DNA of 34,273 nt, from the NCBI RefSeq assembly GCF_000438455.1, contig NZ_CAVG010000121.1, forward strand, positions 1-34,273, in the 5' to 3' direction. This DNA comes from Nosocomiicoccus massiliensis (GTDB taxonomy: Bacteria > Bacillota > Bacilli > Staphylococcales > Salinicoccaceae). The position numbers and the translations under genes are program-made. This document shows, in pieces, positions 16,288 through 27,323 of the stretch; positions within the stretch are counted from its first letter, which is position 1, and each line of letters opens with the position of its first letter. A model generated the notes under the pieces. It saw only the letters and a program-made list of their open reading frames with translations. It was not told the DNA's origin and made no database searches.

Positions 16288-18663
16288 CTACATAATATAT
16301 TCTGGATCAACATCGATTCTTAACAATGTCTGTGTCTTTTGATATTCCTTACTATACTTATTATCCAGTTCATGGAGTACTTTAAACAGTTCTGGCTCAC
16401 TTTTATATTTTAATATTATTTGGAACCTATATTTGTTTTGGATTCTCTCGATTGGAGATGGACTCGGTCCAATTAAAATCGAACGATTCGACACGTCTTT
16501 TTGAATGACTGTATGAATGTCACTCGCTGCTTTAATGACGCGGTCTTGATACTCGCTTGAAATCGTAAATAATACGTGGAAGTAATACGGGCTATACCGT
16601 GCGAGTTTTCGATATTCCATTTCCCTTAAATAGAACGATCGATAGTCATTTTCTTTTGCGAATTGGATCGCGTAATGATCTTCGTTATACGTTTGAAATA
16701 TCACTTCTCCTTCAACGTCTCCGCGTCCTGCGCGCCCGGATACTTGAGTGAGGAGTTGAAACGTACGTTCATTCGCTCTAAAATCCGGTAGATTTAAAAT
16801 CGTATCCGCATTTAACACTCCGACAAGTGTGACGTTTTTAAAATCTAACCCTTTCGCAATCATCTGTGTGCCGAGTAGTATCGGAATATTTTCTTTTTCG
16901 AACGTGCTTAATAGCTTTTCGTGCGCACCTTTATTGCGCGTCGTGTCGATATCCATTCGTACGACGTCGACGTTATACGTATCGCGTAATATTTCTTCTA
17001 TCTTTTGTGTGCCCGTCCCGCGAAGACTTAAATCATGTTCACCACACGCCCCGCACTTCGTTGGCATCGGCTCTTCGTATGCACAGTAGTGACACATAAG
17101 AGAGTGATTCGATTTATGATACGTTAAACTAATATCACAGTTTGGGCACATCGGAACGTGACCACAGTTTTGACAAACTAAAAAGTTCGCATATCCCCTT
17201 CTATTCAGTAGAAGAATCATTTGTTCATTTTTACTAATTCGGTCTCGAATTTTCATGTCGAGTTTACGTGAAATGATCGACGTGTTCCCGTCTTCTCGTT
17301 CTTTTACCATGCTGACGATTTCTGGAGTTGGAACGGTTTGTTCCGTCGGTCTTTCTGTAAGTTCAAGTCTTTGATACACACCGACTTCACTTCGAGCATA
17401 TGACTCGATACTCGGTGTTGCAGAGCCAAGTATTAACGGACAGTTATAATACTCCGCGCGCCACTTAGCAACGAGTCGTGCGTGATAATACGGGCGTTCG
17501 TTTTGTTTATAAGTCGACTCGTGTTCTTCATCGATAATAATACACCCGACGTTTTGAAATGCCGCAAACACGTTACTTCGTGCCCCAATAGAAATTCGTG
17601 CGCGTCCTTCACGTATTTTACGCCACTCGTCATATCGTTCACCGTGACTTAACATCGAGTGAATCACTGCAACGTCGTCACCAAATCTCGACTTAAAACG
17701 CTGCACCATTTGCGGAGTAAGTGCAATTTCTGGGACCATCATAATCGCATTTTCACCGCGATTTAATACTTCCTCGATTACTTGTAAATATATTTCTGTC
17801 TTTCCGCTTCCAGTGATTCCGTGTAGTAAAAATGTTTCGTGTTTATCGTTATCAATCGATTTTTTAATCGTGTCAAACGCGTGTTGTTGTTCAGGCGTTA
17901 GTATCTTTTTCTCGTCTTGATAAAATACTCGCCCTTCATATGGATCGCGCTCGACTAATATATCGATTTTTTTACAAAAGCCGTTATCGACGAGAGCGTT
18001 AATGACTCCTATAGAGTATCCTTCTTCTTCGATTTGTTCATACGTTAACGGTCCACGGTCTTCGACGAGTTCGAGTAACTCGATTTGTTTCACTGCTCGA
18101 CTCGATGGTTTTATATCTAAATAATTTGATTCAATCCCTCGACGTGTCTTCTTTTTCGTATGCTGAGAAAATTCTTTTTCTTCAATAATTTCTTTAGAGT
18201 TAATAAACGGCATTAATTGTTTTAAGTCGTTCATATCGAGCAGTTTGACGTCGATTTTTTCATCGTCAAACTTTTTAAATGTTTCTCTAGCAATTGTGGA
18301 CGCGTCATCACTTAGTTTTAATACAGATCTCGATTTCATTTTTAACGCTGCAGGGAGTATTGCTTCAATTACTTTTATATGTCGTTCGACGTAATAATCT
18401 GCAAGCTTTTTACTTAAATGAATGAGTTCTTTCGTAAGTACCGGGTAGACGTCCATAACTTTTTGAATTGGTTTAATTTTAGAAGGTTCTAAGTCTGTCT
18501 CATTTTTTACCTCGACGACAAATCCTTGAATCATTCTCGGGCCAAATGAAACGAAGACTCTAGATCCCGGTTGTATTTTATCTTCTAAGTGTTCAGGAAC
18601 TTTATACGTAAAGAGACGATCGACGTTCTTATTGCTAATCGCGACGATGACTGATGCGTACAT
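16288..18663 (-). CDS. priA: Primosomal protein N' (replication restart helicase PriA)
   Basis: Superfamily 2 helicase that reloads the replisome on repaired forks. The 791-residue protein has a 3'-end-binding domain at the N-terminus, Walker A GITGSGKT (282-289), DEEH (378-381), and a zinc module with eight cysteines at 497, 500, 506, 509, 524, 527, 537 and 540. Motif VI region VSGRAGRGDVEG follows. Its ATG overlaps the coaBC TAA by one base. The coaBC-priA order is standard in Firmicutes. No lesion is visible. Confidence 0.97.
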   Translation of the reverse strand: MYASVIVAISNKNVDRLFTYKVPEHLEDKIQPGSRVFVSFGPRMIQGFVVEVKNETDLEPSKIKPIQKVMDVYPVLTKELIHLSKKLADYYVERHIKVIEAILPAALKMKSRSVLKLSDDASTIARETFKKFDDEKIDVKLLDMNDLKQLMPFINSKEIIEEKEFSQHTKKKTRRGIESNYLDIKPSSRAVKQIELLELVEDRGPLTYEQIEEEGYSIGVINALVDNGFCKKIDILVERDPYEGRVFYQDEKKILTPEQQHAFDTIKKSIDNDKHETFLLHGITGSGKTEIYLQVIEEVLNRGENAIMMVPEIALTPQMVQRFKSRFGDDVAVIHSMLSHGERYDEWRKIREGRARISIGARSNVFAAFQNVGCIIIDEEHESTYKQNERPYYHARLVAKWRAEYYNCPLILGSATPSIESYARSEVGVYQRLELTERPTEQTVPTPEIVSMVKEREDGNTSIISRKLDMKIRDRISKNEQMILLLNRRGYANFLVCQNCGHVPMCPNCDISLTYHKSNHSLMCHYCAYEEPMPTKCGACGEHDLSLRGTGTQKIEEILRDTYNVDVVRMDIDTTRNKGAHEKLLSTFEKENIPILLGTQMIAKGLDFKNVTLVGVLNADTILNLPDFRANERTFQLLTQVSGRAGRGDVEGEVIFQTYNEDHYAIQFAKENDYRSFYLREMEYRKLARYSPYYFHVLFTISSEYQDRVIKAASDIHTVIQKDVSNRSILIGPSPSPIERIQNKYRFQIILKYKSEPELFKVLHELDNKYSKEYQKTQTLLRIDVDPEYIM

Positions 18664-19850
18664 TATAGGTCCACTCGCTTTACGATTTCGTCGACGATTT
18701 TGTCTGCGATTTCTTGTTTCGTCCCGTAGTTTAACTGTGTTTTATCACCTGTTTTAAAGAACATCGTAATCTCGTTAAAGTCACTATTCATACCGATTGA
18801 CGTGTTTGATACGTCGTTTAAACAAATTGCGTCGATCTGTTTTTTCTCTAGTTTTTTTAGCGCATTTTCTTCGACGTTATCCGTCTCAGCAGCAAATCCG
18901 ACGACGTACATATCGTCCGTATTGTGCCCGACATATTTTAAAATATCTGTCGTTTCTTTTAACTCAATAGCGTCAAGTGTATCTGTCTCTTTTTTAAGCT
19001 TTTTTGTCGCTACGTGTTTTGGTGTGTAATCAGATACTGCTGCAGAAAATATACCGATATCATTGTCTAAATTATTTTTGACCGCTTCAAACATTTCTTC
19101 AGTCGATTCAACTTGAATGACATTGACACCACTCGGCGGCTCAATACTGACTGGCCCACTCACGATTGTTACAGTCGCACCTCGATTTTTAAACGCTTCA
19201 GCGATACTATAACCCATCTTTCCACTCGAATAGTTCGTTAAATATCTAACGCTATCGATTCTTTCTCTTGTTGGACCTGCTGTTACTAAAACGCGTTTTC
19301 CTTTTAAATCTTCATTTAAAGATAAAATACGATTCATCTCTTCTATGACCGTTTCGATATTTGCAAGTCTACCGTCAGCATTATATCCACACGCTAAAAA
19401 TCCAGTTTCGCTATCGACAAAATGATAACCGTCTTTCTTTAGCATGTCGATATTACGACGCGTCGCCGGATGATTTAACATATGAACGTTCATTGCCGGC
19501 ATAATCATGACGGGTTTCGTATTTGCTGCGAGGACGTTCGTTAACATATTGTCGTATATCCCGTTTGCGAGTTTACCAATCGTATTTGCGGTTGCAGGTA
19601 ACACTAAAATAATGTCCGCCCATTCACCAAGCTTAATATGTGCAATTTCAGCTGGATTTTCTTCTTTAAATGTATCCGTATATACGTGGTTTCGACCGAT
19701 TGCTTGAAATGCGAGTGGTGAGACGAATTGTAACGTATTTTCTGTTAAAACAACTTTAACGTTATGACCGAGTTGCGTGAGTTTGCTCGTTGCATCGATC
19801 GCTTTATAACTCGCGATTCCACCAGTTACTCCGAGTAAAATATTTGCCAT
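18663..19850 (-). CDS. coaBC: Phosphopantothenoylcysteine synthetase/decarboxylase (CoaBC)
   Basis: Two-domain coenzyme A biosynthesis enzyme, 395 residues. The N-terminal CoaC flavodomain (about 1-185) begins LLGVTGGIASYKAID and contains the PAMN motif (MPAMNVHM) and the catalytic CGYNADGRL loop. The C-terminal CoaB domain begins at KRVLVTAGPTRERIDSVRYL and contains NYSSGKMG and SAAVSDYTPK. The ATG at 19850 follows TTAGAGGTGATATT. A terminator hairpin ends 17 nt upstream, so no promoter fits between. Expression depends on read-through from gmk-rpoZ or a promoter overlapping the hairpin. Confidence 0.96.
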   Translation of the reverse strand: MANILLGVTGGIASYKAIDATSKLTQLGHNVKVVLTENTLQFVSPLAFQAIGRNHVYTDTFKEENPAEIAHIKLGEWADIILVLPATANTIGKLANGIYDNMLTNVLAANTKPVMIMPAMNVHMLNHPATRRNIDMLKKDGYHFVDSETGFLACGYNADGRLANIETVIEEMNRILSLNEDLKGKRVLVTAGPTRERIDSVRYLTNYSSGKMGYSIAEAFKNRGATVTIVSGPVSIEPPSGVNVIQVESTEEMFEAVKNNLDNDIGIFSAAVSDYTPKHVATKKLKKETDTLDAIELKETTDILKYVGHNTDDMYVVGFAAETDNVEENALKKLEKKQIDAICLNDVSNTSIGMNSDFNEITMFFKTGDKTQLNYGTKQEIADKIVDEIVKRVDL

Positions 19851-19867
19851 AATATCACCTCTAATAG

Positions 19868-19900
19868 TAAAGAAAAGCTGACAACATACATTGTCAGCTT
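19868..19900 (-). terminator. Terminator-like hairpin between rpoZ and coaBC
   Basis: AAGCTGACAA (19875-19884) pairs perfectly with TTGTCAGCTT (19891-19900), 6-nt loop. It is followed on the minus strand by TTTTCTTT. The stem is strong and the T run is broken by one C, so it may be leaky. Confidence 0.75.
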
Positions 19901-19904
19901 CACA

Positions 19905-20107
19905 TTAGTCCTTACGTGTTACGTGTTTATCTGCGATTTCTTCGAGTGCCATACCGACAGTCTTTTTAGACCTATATCCGTCGTCTCCACCGAACACCGC
20001 ATATTCAGGATGATCTTGTAATTCTCTTGCACGTTTTGCCGCCATAATGACGATCATATATTTTGAATTTTCGTTTTCTTTTAATTCATGAAGTGACGGG
20101 TATAACA

Positions 20108-20108
<1 letters not shown>
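19905..20108 (-). CDS. rpoZ: RNA polymerase omega subunit
   Basis: Small RNA polymerase subunit that helps assemble beta prime. The 67-residue protein starts MLYPSLHELKENENSKYMIV and has the conserved AAKRARELQ core and TVGMALEEIADKHV. An upstream in-frame ATG at 20189 exists inside gmk, but the ATG at 20108 gives the conserved start, has GGAGGTAGAGGAG before it, and overlaps the gmk stop by one base (TAATG). It is slightly shorter than S. aureus omega (72). The gmk-rpoZ-coaBC order is conserved. Confidence 0.94.
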
Positions 20109-20818
<710 letters not shown>

Positions 20819-20859
20819 AGATAAAGTAAATTTTACTGAAAGATAGGAGTGCAATGATC

Positions 20860-22560
20860 ATGGCACTTGACGGAAATTTTATACATGAACTCATGAACGA
20901 ATTTTCACCACTAAGAGGTGGACGTATTAATAAAATTCATCAAATCGATCCGTATACAATTATATTAAAAATACGTGCAGAACGTAAAACACAAACACTT
21001 TTAGTGAGTTGTCATCCGAGTTTAGCACGCATTCATTTTACAAAAGAATCTTACGAAACACCGTTTGAACCGCCGATGTTTTTACGCATGTTGCGTCGTG
21101 ATTTAGAGTCTGGAATTATTAGAGATATTAAGCAAGTCGGTAATGACCGCCGTATTCATATGATAATCACAAACCGAGACGAAATCGGTGACGAAATCGA
21201 ACGAGAGCTCATCATTGAAATTATGGGTAGACATTCGAACATCATTTTAACGGATGATCATAAAAAAATCATTTTTGCGATGAAGCACATATCAATTTCT
21301 GAAAACGTACGCCCGATTCAACCAGGGTTACAGTACGAGGCACCTCCAACGAAGAAGAAGTTAAATCCTAGAACTGAAGAAATTAACGACTTACCAAAAT
21401 ATATTGACTTTAACGGTGGGAAACTGAATCGACAAATTTTAAATAACGTCGAAGGTGTGAGTTTACAATTTATTGAAGAAGCTGAGCACCGTGTAAAGTT
21501 CTGGAACATCAAAAATATCCTGAGTGGCATTGAAGAGACACTGAGTGCTTTATCTTTAAAACCGACATTGTACATCGGTGATAGAGACGCGTTTTACTAT
21601 AGCGAACTCGAGACTTTAAATCATCAATACGATGAAAAAATCAACTTCGACACACTTTCAGAATTACTCGATGAATTTTATCATTCAAGATATATTAAAC
21701 AAAATATAAAGCGACAAGCGAACGATTACTTGTATATCATTGAACAAAACTATGACAAGACGAAGCGTAAAATCGAAAAGTTAAAAGAAGATATCGAAGA
21801 GTCTCACCGTAAAGACGACTATCAAAAGTACGGTGAATTGCTGACGGCATACATGTACGAGTTAAAACCGTATAGCGAGGAAGCGAAAGTCTTCGATTAC
21901 TATGAAAATAAAGAAATTACGATTCCGCTAAAAGTGCACTTATCACCTGCGGATAATGCACAAAGATATTATCACTTATACAATAAGATGAAAAACCGAG
22001 AAATTGAAGCGGAAAAGCAACTCGAAATTGCGAAGATGGATCTAAATTATCTCGAGACGTTACTACATCAAATGGAGAGTATTTCAACTACCGAAGAGGT
22101 CGAAGATATCCGTGAGGAACTGATGTCAGAAGGAATCATCAAAGAGAAGAAGCGCAGAAAGCGTAAGAAGAAGCATGCGGTTCATCTTAATAAATATAAG
22201 ACGTCAAACGGTTTAACGGTCCTCGTCGGTAAAAATAATACGCAAAATGATTATTTAACAAACCGTCATGCGAGTAAAAATCATCTGTGGTTCCACGTCA
22301 AAGATATGCCAGGAAGTCACGTCGTCATTACGCATGTTGCTGACGAAATCACTGAAGACGATATAATGGAAGCTGCGAAAATCGCTGCGTATCACTCAAA
22401 AGGAAAAGAATCACAATCAGTCCCAGTCGATTACACAGAAATCCGACACGTCAAAAACATCCCAGGCACAAAACCCGGGTTCGTCACGTACACCGATCAA
22501 AAAACAGTGTACGTCACACCGGTAGAACGAGAAATCCGTCTAATGGAAGATACGGAATAG
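20860..22560 (+). CDS. rqcH: Ribosome quality control factor RqcH (NFACT protein)
   Basis: NFACT/Rqc2 homologue that binds stalled 50S subunits and recruits tRNA-Ala to add C-terminal alanine tails for degradation. Older annotations call it a fibronectin-binding protein. The 566-residue protein has NFACT-N with the conserved DR pair (Asp96-Arg97, in GNDRRIHM), a helix-hairpin-helix region, a long coiled coil (about 280-430) and NFACT-R (HLWFHVKDMPGSHVVI). The ATG at 20860 (MALDGNF) is preferred to 20854 because of SD spacing and the usual M-x-x-DG start. No clear terminator follows; the repeat array begins 38 nt after the stop. Confidence 0.94.
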   Translation: MALDGNFIHELMNEFSPLRGGRINKIHQIDPYTIILKIRAERKTQTLLVSCHPSLARIHFTKESYETPFEPPMFLRMLRRDLESGIIRDIKQVGNDRRIHMIITNRDEIGDEIERELIIEIMGRHSNIILTDDHKKIIFAMKHISISENVRPIQPGLQYEAPPTKKKLNPRTEEINDLPKYIDFNGGKLNRQILNNVEGVSLQFIEEAEHRVKFWNIKNILSGIEETLSALSLKPTLYIGDRDAFYYSELETLNHQYDEKINFDTLSELLDEFYHSRYIKQNIKRQANDYLYIIEQNYDKTKRKIEKLKEDIEESHRKDDYQKYGELLTAYMYELKPYSEEAKVFDYYENKEITIPLKVHLSPADNAQRYYHLYNKMKNREIEAEKQLEIAKMDLNYLETLLHQMESISTTEEVEDIREELMSEGIIKEKKRRKRKKKHAVHLNKYKTSNGLTVLVGKNNTQNDYLTNRHASKNHLWFHVKDMPGSHVVITHVADEITEDDIMEAAKIAAYHSKGKESQSVPVDYTEIRHVKNIPGTKPGFVTYTDQKTVYVTPVEREIRLMEDTE

Positions 22561-22597
22561 TTTATTATCTGTCTGAGTGGGAGTTCGGGTGCTTTCT

Positions 22598-22986
22598 CGT
22601 CGGTGCGTTTGTGATTGTGCAGTTTGCGTCGGTGAGATGAAGAAACCACCGACGATTTAATGATTTGCGTCGGTGAGATTGGATGTTCACCGACGATTCA
22701 GTGATTTGCGTCGGTGAGATTGGATTTTCGCCGACAATTCGGATTATCGTCGGCGAATGGATTTTTTCACCGTCGCAGAACGGACTTTCGTCGGCGAATT
22801 TTTTATTCACCGACGGGAAAGACAGTATCGTCGGCGAAAAACCCGAAACTCAAAATTTCACCGACGATTCGACCGTTACCGTCGGCGAACTGAATTTTCA
22901 CCGACGATTTCCTTATTAGCGACGGTTAACTTTTCATTTCACCGACGATTCAGCTTATCGACGGCGAGACCGATCTTTCACCGACG
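22598..22986. repeat. Array of 19 alternating 8-bp inverted units at two-turn spacing
   Basis: Between convergent rqcH and pyrE, a core CGTCGGTG or CGTCGGCG (F) alternates with CACCGACG (R). F starts: 22598, 22627, 22668, 22709, 22748, 22789, 22829, 22880, 22920, 22959. R starts: 22647, 22688, 22729, 22768, 22808, 22859, 22899, 22940, 22979. The variants are CGCCGACA (22729), CACCGTCG (22768), CGACGGTT (22920) and CGACGGCG (22959). Distances are 19-21 bp except 29 and 30 at two places. R flanks are mostly TTTCA before and ATTC after. Any two neighbours in opposite orientation can pair over a loop of 11-13 nt in most cases. No protein reading of this stretch is credible. The family is unknown to me. 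Confidence 0.9.
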
Positions 22987-23047
22987 ATTCCCGCATCCAA
23001 ACGTACGAAATCACATCAACCCCCCATCAATACGCACCAAAACCAAC
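22987..23047. other. C/A-rich spacer without visible features
   Basis: The short stretch between the last array unit and the pyrE terminator is rich in A and C on the plus strand. I see no gene, repeat unit or promoter in it. Confidence 0.4.
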
Positions 23048-23083
23048 AAAAAAAGAAGAACTCGGCGCAATGGCCGAGTTCTT
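23048..23083 (-). terminator. Intrinsic terminator of the pyr operon
   Basis: AAGAACTCGGC (23056-23066) pairs perfectly with 23073-23083 over a 6-nt loop. On the minus strand it is followed by CTTTTTTTG. The plus-strand side has only a weak T-rich tail, so it mainly serves pyrE. Confidence 0.9.
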
Positions 23084-23088
23084 TCATT

Positions 23089-23697
23089 TTATAAATTATC
23101 TCTAAAGTTTTTAACGACTTCGATGTCTGCTTCACTGAGTCTGTTTGTTTCTTCGCATAGTTCAAGCATTTCGTCGATCGTGCTTAAACTTGCGTATTCT
23201 AATCCTGCTGCTTCAAAGTTTTCTTTTAGTACGTCTAGTTCATAACTAAATACACTCATCACAGAAATGACTTCAGCGCCAGCTTCTTTTAAAGCGTCTG
23301 CTGCTTTTAAGCTTGAGCCGCCTGTTGAGAATAGGTCTTCGATTAAAATCACTTTTTTACCTTTGACGTCGCCGCCTTCGATTTGCTTTCCTGCACCGTG
23401 CTTTTTCTTTTCACCGCGGACGTACACCATCGGTAAGTCGAGGCCTGCTGCTAAAAATGCTGCATGAGGAATCCCAGCGGTTGCTGTACCGGCGATAACT
23501 TTAACGTCGCTATAATTTTCTTTAATCTTTTCAATGAATAACGTAATAAGTTCTTTTCTTTCTTTCGGGAATCCTATCGTTTTACGGTTATCACAGTAGA
23601 TTGGAGATTTAATGCCACTTGCCCATGTGAATGGATCGTTCGGTTGGATTTTAACCGCTTCGATATCTAATAAAATTTCTGATACACGCTTACTCAT
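23089..23697 (-). CDS. pyrE: Orotate phosphoribosyltransferase
   Basis: Makes orotidine monophosphate from orotate and PRPP, the fifth step of UMP synthesis. The 202-residue protein has the PRPP motif VILIEDLFSTGGSSL and the catalytic-loop lysines in GEKKKHGAGK. The ATG at 23697 overlaps the pyrF TAA by one base and is preceded by GGGAGGGGAAAT. An in-frame ATG at 23712 lies inside pyrF without an SD. It is the last gene of the pyr operon, as in B. subtilis. Confidence 0.96.
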   Translation of the reverse strand: MSKRVSEILLDIEAVKIQPNDPFTWASGIKSPIYCDNRKTIGFPKERKELITLFIEKIKENYSDVKVIAGTATAGIPHAAFLAAGLDLPMVYVRGEKKKHGAGKQIEGGDVKGKKVILIEDLFSTGGSSLKAADALKEAGAEVISVMSVFSYELDVLKENFEAAGLEYASLSTIDEMLELCEETNRLSEADIEVVKNFRDNL

Positions 23698-24389
23698 TAT
23701 TTCCCCTCCCACATTGCTTTGATTTTATGATAACTTTCAACTGGATTGTCTGACTGAGTAATCGGACGACCTACTACGATATAGTTTGAACCGAGTCTTC
23801 TCGCTTCGTCTGGTGTTACGATACGTACTTGGTCGTCTGTTTGACTCTCTTTTAGTCGAATCCCCGGTGTAATTGTTAAAAAGTCTGGACCAATTTTGTC
23901 GTGTAGCATTTGACTTTCTAATGGAGATGAAACAACCCCATCTAAACCAGCGTCGTATGTGAGTTGTGCTAAGTTTAGCACTGAATCTCTTAACGATAAT
24001 TTTGACTGAAGTTCGTGTTCAACCATATGTTCGTTTGTACTCGTTAACTCAGTAACTGCAATACAAATTCCGTCTGGATTATATTCTTTAAAGCTTTCGT
24101 TTGCACGTCTCATCATTTCACTTCCACCGCGTGCATGTACGTTTACCATTTGTACGTCTAAACGGCCAAGTCCTGCCATCGTACGTGACACAGTGTTCGG
24201 GATATCATGAAGTTTTAAATCTAAAAATAAATCATGTCCCATCGCGCGAATTTCTTTAATGACGTTATGCCCTTCAAGCATATATAATTCCATACCAACT
24301 TTAACGTATAGTTTTTCATCGAATTGTTTTAAGAAGTTTTCGACCTCTTCATAACGATTAAAGTCAAGTGCAATAATTGGTGTATTCAT
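23697..24389 (-). CDS. pyrF: Orotidine 5'-phosphate decarboxylase
   Basis: Final enzyme of UMP synthesis, decarboxylating OMP. The 230-residue TIM barrel begins [20 protein letters not shown] and holds the catalytic [10 protein letters not shown] segment (Asp-Lys-Asp charge network), then TPGIRLKES and the phosphate site at VVGRPITQS. It follows pyrD by 9 nt. Its SD is GGAGG. The gene is complete and normal in length. Confidence 0.96.
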   Translation of the reverse strand: MNTPIIALDFNRYEEVENFLKQFDEKLYVKVGMELYMLEGHNVIKEIRAMGHDLFLDLKLHDIPNTVSRTMAGLGRLDVQMVNVHARGGSEMMRRANESFKEYNPDGICIAVTELTSTNEHMVEHELQSKLSLRDSVLNLAQLTYDAGLDGVVSSPLESQMLHDKIGPDFLTITPGIRLKESQTDDQVRIVTPDEARRLGSNYIVVGRPITQSDNPVESYHKIKAMWEGK

Positions 24390-24398
24390 TGTATCCTC

Positions 24399-26047
<1,649 letters not shown>

Positions 26048-26060
26048 GTCGACACTCCTA

Positions 26061-27323
26061 TTATTTTTCGTAGACGATTTTACCGTCGCAAATTGTCATG
26101 AAAATATCTGACTCTAATTCCTCACCAATAAATGGTGAGTTGCTCGCTTTAGATACGAATCCACCTTCAGTTATCGTTACGTTATCTTCTAAATCAATCA
26201 CTGTTAAATCTGCGAGTTTTCCTTCTTTAATCTCACCGCTATCTAAGTTAAAGACGTTACTTGGTTTAACTGTCATGAAATCTACAAGTTGTTGTAACGT
26301 GAATACACCTGTTTTAACGAGCTTCGTATAGAGTAATTGGAACGCATGCTCAATACCGACGATTCCAAATGGAGCTTTCTCGACACCAGCTGCTTTTTCA
26401 TCTTTATGATGAGGCGCATGGTCTGTTGCGATAAAGTCAATCGTACCGTCGAGTAGGCCTTCAATTAACGCTTCACGGTCATCGCTACCACGTAGTGGCG
26501 GGTTCATTTTGAAGTTTGGGTCGAGTTCAGTGAAGTCACTTTCGTCTAACACTAAGTGGTGTGGTGTCACTTCAGCTGTCACTTTAATGCCCGCACGTTT
26601 TGCGTCGCGAATGACACGAACAGATTCTTTCGTTGACACGTGACATACGTGATAGTGGCACCCTGCTGCTTCAGCAAGTAATACGTCACGTGCGATTTGT
26701 GTAGACTCTGCAAGACTTGGAATTCCTTCGACGCCGAGTCTTTCTGATACGTCACCTTCATGAACCGCACCAGTCCCTGCGAGTGAGTTATCTTCAGTAT
26801 GTGCAACGATCGGCATATTAATCGCTGCTGCTTTTTTCATACCTTCATACATAACTTTTGCTGTTTGGACACCGACACCGTCATCAGTAAATGCGAATGC
26901 ACCGTGTTCTTTTAACCCGTCAAAGTCGACGAGCTTTTCTCCACTTAACCCTTCAGTAATCGATACGTAAGGTAACACGCGAATGACTGCGTCACGCTCG
27001 ATAATTTCGTTAACTTTGTCGAGTGTTTCAACGCTATCGATAATCGGGTTTGTATTTGGCATCGGACATACTGTTGTAAATCCTCCACGTGCTGCTGCTA
27101 AAGATCCTGTTTTAATCGTTTCTTTATGTTCAAAGCCTGGTTCTCTAAAGTGAACGTGAACATCGACGAGTCCTGGTGTTAATAATTTACCGTTTAAGTC
27201 GATAACTTCGTGACCTTCTTGCTCGATTGAATCCGCAATTTTTGTGATAATACCGTCTTCGATTAATACATCTTTTGTGATGAAGTCATTATCTAACAAT
27301 AACTTCGCTTGTGTTAAAAGCAC
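26061..27323 (-). CDS. pyrC: Dihydroorotase (class I)
   Basis: Zinc amidohydrolase that closes carbamoyl-aspartate to dihydroorotate. It contains the metal motif [16 protein letters not shown], the central His motifs AHTEDN and [14 protein letters not shown], and ATDHAPH with the catalytic Asp. A longer reading frame opens at 27341, but GTG at 27323 has AAGGAG 9 nt upstream and gives an N-terminus (VLLTQAKLL) aligned with other PyrC proteins. This yields 420 residues. It then overlaps the pyrB 3' end by 35 bp, which is unusual but consistent with coupling. Confidence 0.94.
   Translation of the reverse strand: MLLTQAKLLLDNDFITKDVLIEDGIITKIADSIEQEGHEVIDLNGKLLTPGLVDVHVHFREPGFEHKETIKTGSLAAARGGFTTVCPMPNTNPIIDSVETLDKVNEIIERDAVIRVLPYVSITEGLSGEKLVDFDGLKEHGAFAFTDDGVGVQTAKVMYEGMKKAAAINMPIVAHTEDNSLAGTGAVHEGDVSERLGVEGIPSLAESTQIARDVLLAEAAGCHYHVCHVSTKESVRVIRDAKRAGIKVTAEVTPHHLVLDESDFTELDPNFKMNPPLRGSDDREALIEGLLDGTIDFIATDHAPHHKDEKAAGVEKAPFGIVGIEHAFQLLYTKLVKTGVFTLQQLVDFMTVKPSNVFNLDSGEIKEGKLADLTVIDLEDNVTITEGGFVSKASNSPFIGEELESDIFMTICDGKIVYEK

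Noticed and set aside
22565-22919. Two short frames across the array (22565-22810 minus, 22683-22919 plus)
   Set aside because: Same cause: repetitive DNA kept free of stops by the core sequence; no family resemblance and no SD.
22598-22986. CRISPR array
   Set aside because: Cores are 8 bp, alternate in orientation, linkers are 11-13 nt in most cases, and there are no cas genes in the window.
22757-23245. An open frame on plus through the repeat array and into pyrE (162 codons), with Arg/Phe-rich repeats
   Set aside because: It is a by-product of the repeated CACCGACG/CGTCGG cores, has no SD, and runs antisense into pyrE.
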